A stretch of DNA of 18,246 bases, taken from NCBI GenBank assembly GCA_038324115.1, contig JBBQHQ010000038.1:1-18246 (forward strand). Reading direction: 5' to 3'. The notes beneath the pieces are model-generated. The model ran no database searches. It saw only the letters and a program-made list of their open reading frames with translations, and was not told where the DNA came from. Below are positions 7,133-12,476 of the stretch, piece by piece. This DNA is from Gaiellasilicea sp038324115. GTDB lineage: Bacteria > Actinomycetota > Thermoleophilia > Gaiellales > Gaiellaceae. Numbering within the stretch: position 1 is the stretch's first letter; the number at the start of each line of letters is the position of its first letter. The position numbers and the translations under genes were made by a program.

Positions 7133-8532
7133 GCGCGAATCGTAGTCGCCCGCTCGAGGTCGAAGAGCTGGGCGTCGATCCACGCGCCGAGATCGTGCTC
7201 GCGTACGTAGGCCCGGATCGCGTCGCCGCGGTTCCGGCGCTCCTCGGCCGGGAGGGCGAGGGCGCGCTCGAGGGCGTCCGCCTGGCCCTCGACGTCGTAG
7301 GGCTCGACGGGCACGACCCAGGGGCCGAGCTCCTCGTACGCACCGGCGTTAACAGAAAGGACAACAACACCGTCCCGCGTGTTCACGAGCGGCGCCTCCT
7401 TGGAGACGAGGTTGAGTCCGTCCATGACGGCGTTCACGAGCAGGACGTCGAACTGCTTGTACGCGGCCACGGACTGGGGGAAGTCGTCGGCGATCCGGAG
7501 CCGGAGGGCACCGGGGAAGCGCTCCTCCAGGCGGGCGGCCGCGGCCTCGATCAGGGCGCGCTCCTCGATGTACTCCGGGATCGACTGCCGGGACGGGTCG
7601 AGGAACGCGAGCAGGACCACGCGTCCGTGCAGGTCGGGCCGGCGCTCCAGCAGGAGCTCGAAGGCTTCGAGGCCGCGCCAGACGTTCTTCGACGGATCCG
7701 TCCGGTCGACGCGGAGGATCAGCCGCTCGGGCCGGTCCTCGACGAGCTCGCGCTCCCGCTCGAGCACTGCCGCGCTCTCCGCGAGCTCCTCGAACTCGGC
7801 CACGTCGGGCGCGATCGGGTGAGCGGTCACGAGCCGGCCGGAGAGGTCGAGGCCGAGCCCGGTGCAGGCATCGACGAACGCCCGCCGCCAGCGGTCCGTG
7901 TGGAAGCCGACGACGTCGTTCGCGAGCAGGCCCTCGTGAACCGCCCGGACGATCTCCTCCGGCAGCATCCGCCAGCCCTCGGCGCCGACCCACGGGATGT
8001 GGATGAAGTGCGAGAGGACGGCGTCGGGGCAGCGCTCGCGCACGAGCCTGGGCGCCGCGTAGAGGTGGTAGTCGTGGAAGAAGACGGCGGCGTCCGGCTC
8101 GCGCTCGAGCTCGGCGCAAACCGCGTCGGCGAAGGCCCGGTTGACGACCTCGTAGCCGTCCCGCCAGGCCTGCTCGAGATCGGGCCCCGGCTGCTTGAGC
8201 CCCCAGAGCCCGTGCTGGACGAACCAGAGCACGGGGTTTGCGACCACGTTGTAGTAGAGGTCGAATGCGGACGGGTCGTGGGCGACGAAGCGGAGCCGGT
8301 ACGGCGCCCCGTCGCGCGCCTCCTCGTCGAGCGTCCCCTCGGCCGCCGCGGCGCGGTCCTCGTCCGAGAGCGCGCTCGCGATCCAGGTCACGTCGTGCTG
8401 GGAGACGAGCGGGCGGAGCGCGGTCACGAGCCCGCCCGCGCCGCGCCGCGCGACCCTGTTCCCCGCATCGTCGCGCTCGTAGCCGAGCGGACCGCGGTTC
8501 GAGACGACGATCAGCTTGCGGCGGCCGGCCAC
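7129..8532 (-). CDS. otsA: Trehalose-6-phosphate synthase family glycosyltransferase (GT20)
   Basis: Likely transfers glucose from UDP/GDP-glucose to glucose-6-phosphate to make trehalose-6-phosphate, a stress protectant precursor. The 467-aa GT-B protein has LIVVSNRGPL at the N-terminus, HDYHLYAAP (from 153), HFIHIPWVGAEGWRMLPEE, DVVGFHT, an R277-x4-K282 pair (VDRTDPSKN) corresponding to the donor-binding Arg/Lys of OtsA, and DGLNLVSKE (371-379). The acceptor-side loop differs from the usual HIPFPxxEIFRxLP, so it is a divergent member and another acceptor is possible. No otsB phosphatase is next to it. The GTG start (8530-8532) follows the RsbW-like gene by 21 bp. It probably shares the SigB-type promoter at 9065-9089, which fits a stress role. 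Confidence 0.86.
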   Translation of the reverse strand: MAGRRKLIVVSNRGPLGYERDDAGNRVARRGAGGLVTALRPLVSQHDVTWIASALSDEDRAAAAEGTLDEEARDGAPYRLRFVAHDPSAFDLYYNVVANPVLWFVQHGLWGLKQPGPDLEQAWRDGYEVVNRAFADAVCAELEREPDAAVFFHDYHLYAAPRLVRERCPDAVLSHFIHIPWVGAEGWRMLPEEIVRAVHEGLLANDVVGFHTDRWRRAFVDACTGLGLDLSGRLVTAHPIAPDVAEFEELAESAAVLERERELVEDRPERLILRVDRTDPSKNVWRGLEAFELLLERRPDLHGRVVLLAFLDPSRQSIPEYIEERALIEAAAARLEERFPGALRLRIADDFPQSVAAYKQFDVLLVNAVMDGLNLVSKEAPLVNTRDGVVVLSVNAGAYEELGPWVVPVEPYDVEGQADALERALALPAEERRNRGDAIRAYVREHDLGAWIDAQLFDLERATTIRA

Positions 8533-8553
8533 TCTCTCGTCCCCGCCGGGCGG

Positions 8554-9003
8554 TTAGAGGCGCTTCACGAAGCGGAGGCGCGAGCCCCCGCCGGGGGCGC
8601 TGCCGATCTCGAGCTCGTCCGCGATCGAGCGGATGATCGCGATCCCCAGCCCGCCTTCGCTCAGCTCGTCGGCCGCCTCGGCATCGCCGTTGAGGCCGGC
8701 GCCGTCGGGCTCGAAGCCGGAGCCGTCGTCGCTGACCTCGACGATCAGACGGTCCTCCCGAAGCTCGAACGTGATCTCGACGTGGCCCTCGCCCTCGCCG
8801 TAGGCGTGGCGAACGGAGTTCGACGTCGCCTCGGTCAGGGCGAGCTTGAGGTCGGCGAGCACGTCGTCGTCGAGGGGTCGGACGCGCGCGAGCCCGGTCA
8901 GCGCGAGCCGGGACAGCGTGATGTATTCCGGCTTGGCCGGGATCGTCAGACGGACCGTCCGGCCGAGGTCGGTGCCCGCGTCGTCTACCGATACTTCGCT
9001 CAT
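8554..9003 (-). CDS. RsbW-like anti-sigma factor / serine kinase (GHKL ATPase fold)
   Basis: A 149-aa single-domain protein of the RsbW/SpoIIAB type, which binds an alternative sigma factor and phosphorylates an anti-sigma antagonist. It shows the N box LALTEATSNSVRHAY (Asn near residue 62), the G1 box VSDDGSGF (Asp-Gly near 92-96), and the G2 box EGGLGIAIIRSIADEL. Most of the protein is this ATP-binding domain. The ATG at 9001-9003 is preferred; a TTG 9 nt upstream would add three residues. No antagonist (RsbV) or SigB/SigF gene is in the window, so the partner lies elsewhere. A SigB-type promoter directly upstream suggests autoregulation. It is followed by otsA after 21 bp. A general RsbW-family regulator without kinase activity is possible. 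Confidence 0.9.
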   Translation of the reverse strand: MSEVSVDDAGTDLGRTVRLTIPAKPEYITLSRLALTGLARVRPLDDDVLADLKLALTEATSNSVRHAYGEGEGHVEITFELREDRLIVEVSDDGSGFEPDGAGLNGDAEAADELSEGGLGIAIIRSIADELEIGSAPGGGSRLRFVKRL

Positions 9004-9064
9004 CTGCCGCAAACTGGCAGGAGTTCTAGCGAAAACTGAGGAACTCTCAACACCTCATAGGGAT

Positions 9065-9089
9065 ATACCCGGAGGCCGAGTGCTGAAAC
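9065..9089 (-). promoter_or_regulatory. SigB/SigF-type promoter for rsbW-like gene and otsA
   Basis: Read on the minus strand, GTTT (9086-9089) is followed after exactly 15 nt by GGGTAT (9065-9070). This matches the GTTT-N13-17-GGGTAT/A promoter recognised by general stress sigma factors of the SigB/SigF group. It lies between the HtrA stop (9094-9096) and the rsbW-like ATG (9001-9003), giving a leader of roughly 55 nt. It is the right orientation and place, and the downstream genes are an RsbW-type regulator and trehalose synthase, both typical members of such regulons. Assignment is by motif only. Confidence 0.72.
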
Positions 9090-9093
9090 CCGG

Positions 9094-10323
9094 TCAGCTC
9101 TGGGGATTCGCCGGGCGCTGCGCGAGGGTCAGCTGGACGGTCTCGCGCCTCCCCGTCCCGCGCCGGACGACGGTCACCGGCACCACCTGGCCGGGCTCGA
9201 GCCGGTTCGTGACGATCCGCGCAATGTCGTCGGCCCGTATGACTCGCTCGCCTGCGAAGGCGACGATCAGGTCGCCGCCGAGGCTGATCGGGGCGCCGTT
9301 GAAGACGACCCGCCGCTTCGCTCCGTCCAGGCCGGCCTTGGCCGCCGGCGCCCCCGGCACGACGTCCTGGATCAGGGCGCCGCGCTCGGCGCCGAGCCCG
9401 TACTCGCGGGCGAGCGCCGGCGTTACGTCCTGGGTCGTGATCCCGACGTAGGCGTAGTCGACGCGTCCTTTCGAGATCAGCTGCTCCATCGAGCGCCGGG
9501 CCGCGTTGATCGGGATCGCGAAGCCGACGCCCTCGGCGTTGCCCGTGTCGGAGCGGATCTGGGCGTTGATCCCGATCACCTGGCCGCGGGCGTCGAAGAG
9601 GGGGCCGCCCGAGTTGCCGTGGTTGATCGGCGCGTCCACCTGGATCGCGCTGGAGACGTTGTAGCGCGAGGTGAGCGAGGGGATCGAGCGGGAGACGGCC
9701 GAGACGACCCCGACGGCGAGCGAGTTCTCGTTCCCGAAGGGGCTGCCGATCGCGGCGACCGGCTCGCCGACCACGACCGCGTCGGAGTCGCCGAGGGGGA
9801 CCGGGTCGACCTCGTGCTCGGCCGGGTCGAACTTGATCAGACCGGTGTCGTCATAGAGATCCCAGCCGACGATCGTCGCCGGGATCCGGTCGCCGTCGGC
9901 GAAGACGACGTAGACGCGCTGGGCGCCCTTGACCGGGCCAGTGCCGGCGTCGCCCGCGTTGGTGATCACGTGCGAGTTCGTCAGCACGTGCCCCTCGTCC
10001 GAGACGACGAAGCCGGAGCCCTGCGAGCTGGCGCCGGCGCCGAAGACGGAGTAGATCGTGACCACGCCCGGGGTGCTGCGCGCGAAGATCGCGGCCGGGT
10101 CGAACCGCTCGCCGGAGAGCGGGGTGGCCGTGGGGGCCGTGGCGGTGCCGCGAGTGACGCTGGAGACGACGACGGTGCTGACGGCGCCGCCGCTCTCCTC
10201 GCCGACCCAGCCGGTCTGCGTCCCGACCACGAGCGCGGCCGTGGCTCCGAGCGCGGCTGCGACCAGGGCGACCACGGCGAGGACGGAGGCGCGCATGCCG
10301 CCACTGTAGCGGTGCGTTTTCAC
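9094..10323 (-). CDS. Membrane-anchored HtrA/PepD-like serine protease with PDZ domain
   Basis: A 409-aa S1C serine protease acting outside the membrane on misfolded proteins. An N-terminal membrane anchor (about residues 12-33) is followed by a low-complexity Thr/Ala/Ser linker. The trypsin-like domain has His118 in VLTNSHVI, Asp159 in YDDTGLIKF and Ser238 in GNSGGPL. A C-terminal PDZ domain runs from about residue 292 (VGITTQDVTPALAREYGLG). The GTG start (10321-10323) overlaps the kinase stop as GTGA; an alternative ATG nine codons in (10294-10296) would begin MRASVLAV just before the anchor. Order RR-HK-HtrA equals mprA-mprB-pepD of mycobacteria. A perfect 18-bp palindrome covers the start. 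Confidence 0.95.
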   Translation of the reverse strand: MKTHRYSGGMRASVLAVVALVAAALGATAALVVGTQTGWVGEESGGAVSTVVVSSVTRGTATAPTATPLSGERFDPAAIFARSTPGVVTIYSVFGAGASSQGSGFVVSDEGHVLTNSHVITNAGDAGTGPVKGAQRVYVVFADGDRIPATIVGWDLYDDTGLIKFDPAEHEVDPVPLGDSDAVVVGEPVAAIGSPFGNENSLAVGVVSAVSRSIPSLTSRYNVSSAIQVDAPINHGNSGGPLFDARGQVIGINAQIRSDTGNAEGVGFAIPINAARRSMEQLISKGRVDYAYVGITTQDVTPALAREYGLGAERGALIQDVVPGAPAAKAGLDGAKRRVVFNGAPISLGGDLIVAFAGERVIRADDIARIVTNRLEPGQVVPVTVVRRGTGRRETVQLTLAQRPANPQS

Positions 10324-10332
10324 GTGAAAACG
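10315..10332. repeat. Perfect 18-bp palindrome at kinase/protease junction (parS-like core)
   Basis: CGTTTTCACGTGAAAACG equals its own reverse complement over all 18 bases. It covers the overlapping stop of the sensor kinase and the GTG start of the HtrA gene. The inner 12 bases TTTCACGTGAAA are identical to the core of the ParB site parS (TGTTTCACGTGAAACA); the two outer bases on each side differ (GT in place of TG). It is AT-rich compared with its surroundings. It may be a degenerate parS, an operator for htrA, or chance reinforced by the codons used. Confidence 0.6.
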
Positions 10333-11732
10333 GGCGTGCTCTCCGACTCCGGCTCGAGGCTCGCCGCAGGCGGGAGCGCGACCGTCACGACCGTCCGGCC
10401 GGGAGCCGACTCGAGCAGCACGTCGCCTCCCATCAGCTGCGCGAGCTCCCGGACGATCGCAAGCCCGAGCCCGCTCCCGGAGGCGACGGCGCCCTCGACC
10501 CGGTAAAAGCGCTCGAAGACGTTCTCCAGGTCGGCCTCCGCGATCCCGGGCCCGTCGTCCGCGACGGCCAGGAACGCGCGCTCCGCGTCCGCCCCGACCC
10601 GGATCCGGATCCGGGAGCCGGGTGGGGTATGCACGAGCGCGTTCCCCACGAGGGCCCGCCCGATCTGGATCAGGCGCAGCTCGTCCGCGAGCGCGACCGG
10701 GTCGCCGTCGATCTCCACGTCGAGCGCGTGGCGCGTCCGCTCCGCCACGGCACTGAACTCGGCCGCGAGCACGCGGGCGACCCCGGCGAGCTCGACGGGC
10801 CCGAGCCCGATCCCCATTCGCCCCGCGTCGACGCGCGAGAGATCGAGCAGGTCGGTGGCGAGCTTCGTCAGCCGGACGACCTGCTCGCGCATCGTCTCGA
10901 GGAACTCCTGGCGCGTCTCCTCGTCCAGCTCCTCGTCGGTGAGCAGCTCGAGGAACCCGCCCAGCGAGAAAAGCGGCGTCCGCAGCTCGTGGGAGGCGTT
11001 CGCGATGAACTCCCGGCGCGCCCGGTCGAGGTTCTCGAGCCTGTGGCGCATCTGCTCGAACGCGTCCGCGAGCTGGCCCAGCTCGTCGTTGCCGCGGTCG
11101 ACCACCGGCTCGTCGAAGCGGCCGCTCGCGATCCGCTCCGCCGCGCGCTCGAGCCGCCGGATCCGGCGGGCGTGCACCGAGGCGCCCGCGTAGCCGAGCA
11201 ACGAGGCGACGAGGAGGGCAACGAGGCTCGCCGCGAGCAGCCGGCGCTTGAGATAGCTGACGCTGGAGAGCGGATCCTGGAGCGAGCTGGAGAGGAGGAC
11301 GATCGTCTCGCTCGTCACCGGGAGCGCCGCCTCGGCGAGCCGATCGCCGCCCCGCGTGACCGTCCCGCGCTGCGGCAGGCCCGTCGCGGCGGCGAACTCG
11401 GCGACGATGTCGTGCTCCACGTCCCGGGAGGACGACGTCCGCGAGTCACCGAAGATCTGGAGCGCGGGCGGCTGGCGCTGGAGCACCTGGTAGACGACGA
11501 CGCGGGCGTTGAGGACGGCCGAGCCGGTGTCGGCGCAATCCTGCCATCTCGTCGTCTCGCTCGACTCGATGCACGACCCGACCGTGACCGCGTCCCGCTC
11601 CAACTGCTCGATCTTCGCGTCCACGAGTCGGCTTTCGAGCGTCGGGACGACGATCGCATAGGCGACGGCGAGCGCGCCGGCGACCACGAGGAGGAGCGCC
11701 AGCGCCAGTCGGAGCCGGATTCCCCGGATCAT
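10320..11732 (-). CDS. Membrane sensor histidine kinase, MprB-like
   Basis: A 470-aa classical sensor kinase pairing with the upstream response regulator. It has TM1 (about 8-30), an extracytoplasmic region of about 135 residues, TM2 (about 165-185), a HAMP linker (about 186-238, ending FEQMRHRLENLDR), a HisKA domain with phospho-acceptor His248 in FIANASHELRTPLFS, and a HATPase domain with the N box GRALVGNALVHTPPG, VADDGPGI, ENVFERFYRV and GSGLGLAIV. The outer region has two cysteines, Cys54 and Cys66, that could form a disulfide. The ATG (11730-11732) overlaps the regulator stop, and its stop overlaps the HtrA start. Topology and gene order resemble MprB, which senses envelope stress; the signal here is unknown. 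Confidence 0.95.
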   Translation of the reverse strand: MIRGIRLRLALALLLVVAGALAVAYAIVVPTLESRLVDAKIEQLERDAVTVGSCIESSETTRWQDCADTGSAVLNARVVVYQVLQRQPPALQIFGDSRTSSSRDVEHDIVAEFAAATGLPQRGTVTRGGDRLAEAALPVTSETIVLLSSSLQDPLSSVSYLKRRLLAASLVALLVASLLGYAGASVHARRIRRLERAAERIASGRFDEPVVDRGNDELGQLADAFEQMRHRLENLDRARREFIANASHELRTPLFSLGGFLELLTDEELDEETRQEFLETMREQVVRLTKLATDLLDLSRVDAGRMGIGLGPVELAGVARVLAAEFSAVAERTRHALDVEIDGDPVALADELRLIQIGRALVGNALVHTPPGSRIRIRVGADAERAFLAVADDGPGIAEADLENVFERFYRVEGAVASGSGLGLAIVRELAQLMGGDVLLESAPGRTVVTVALPPAASLEPESESTPVFT

Positions 11733-12427
11733 CGGTCGCGGAAGCGGTAGCCGACCCCGCGCACGGTCAGGATCAGCTCGGGCTCACGGGAGTCGCGCTC
11801 GATCTTCTCGCGGAGATGGCGCACGTGCACGTCGATCGTCCGCGGCTCGCGGTAGTCGGCGCCGCCCCGCAGCCGCTCGAGCAGCTGCCGACGCGAGAAG
11901 ACGCGGCCGGGCGCCGCGGCGAGCGTGCGCAGGAGCTCGAACTCGACGAACGTCAGCTGCACCTCGGCGCCGCGCACGAGCACGCTTCGGCGCGGCACGT
12001 CGATCCGCACGTCCTCGCGCTCGATCACCTCGTCGGGCTGGTCGCCCGGCCGTGGGGCGCTCGCGCGCCGCAGCAGTGCCCGGACGCGACTCCGGAACTC
12101 GCGGATCGAGAACGGCTTCGTGATGTAGTCGTCGGCCCCGAGCTCCAACCCCAGCACCTTGTCCAGCTCATCGTCGCGGGCCGTCAGCATGATGATCGGG
12201 ACGGTGCTGTTCAGGCGAAGCCGCTTGCAGACCTCGAGCCCGTCCACCTTCGGGAGCATCAGGTCGAGCACGACGAGGTCGATCTGCTCCTCGGCGAACC
12301 GGAGCAGCGCCTCCTCGCCGTCCCGGGCGGCGACCACCCGGAAGCCGTCCCGCTCGAGCGGGTAGGTGAGCAGCTTCTGCACGGCGTCCTCGTCGTCGAC
12401 AAGGAGGATGGTCGAGGTCTCGGCCAT
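11729..12427 (-). CDS. OmpR-family response regulator, MprA-like
   Basis: A 232-aa two-component response regulator. The receiver domain shows the acidic pair in LLVDDED (11-12), phospho-acceptor Asp55 in LVVLDLMLPKVDGLEV, the Thr of MLTARDD and the Lys of ITKPFS. The C-terminal OmpR winged-helix domain includes LTFVEFELLRTLAAAPGRVF, RRQLLERL and TIDVHVRHLREKIE, ending GVGYRFRDR. The ATG at 12425-12427 (MAETSTILLVDD) is chosen over an upstream in-frame TTG because it gives the family N-terminus. It is first in a tightly overlapping RR-HK-HtrA operon, so it probably controls its own operon and perhaps the divergent M28/sortase pair, 49 bp away. Confidence 0.96.
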   Translation of the reverse strand: MAETSTILLVDDEDAVQKLLTYPLERDGFRVVAARDGEEALLRFAEEQIDLVVLDLMLPKVDGLEVCKRLRLNSTVPIIMLTARDDELDKVLGLELGADDYITKPFSIREFRSRVRALLRRASAPRPGDQPDEVIEREDVRIDVPRRSVLVRGAEVQLTFVEFELLRTLAAAPGRVFSRRQLLERLRGGADYREPRTIDVHVRHLREKIERDSREPELILTVRGVGYRFRDR

Positions 12428-12461
12428 GGCTCGCCCGCATGGTACGGGCCAGGAGCGCAAC

Positions 12462-12468
12462 TACACTA
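12462..12468. promoter_or_regulatory. Possible shared -10 region for divergent genes
   Basis: The 49-bp gap between the divergent response regulator and M28-like genes holds one AT-containing stretch, TACACTA. Read forward it gives TACACT, 9 nt before the M28 ATG; read in reverse it gives TAGTGT, about 35 nt before the regulator ATG. Both fit the loose TAnnnT -10 pattern of GC-rich actinobacteria. The forward transcript would have almost no leader. No good -35 is visible on either side, so this is tentative. Confidence 0.35.
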
Positions 12469-12476
12469 GGACGGCC

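Noticed and set aside
6964..9039. 691-codon open frame on the plus strand across moaC, otsA and the rsbW-like gene
   Set aside because: It is antisense to three genes with clear catalytic motifs. Its protein is repetitive Arg/Glu/Asp/Ala sequence with no recognisable domain, a usual mirror of GC-rich codon use.
9960..9995. Two CACGTG sites inside htrA, considered with the parS-like palindrome
   Set aside because: They lack the flanking TTT/AAA and are explained by the codons for the conserved VLTNSHVI motif.
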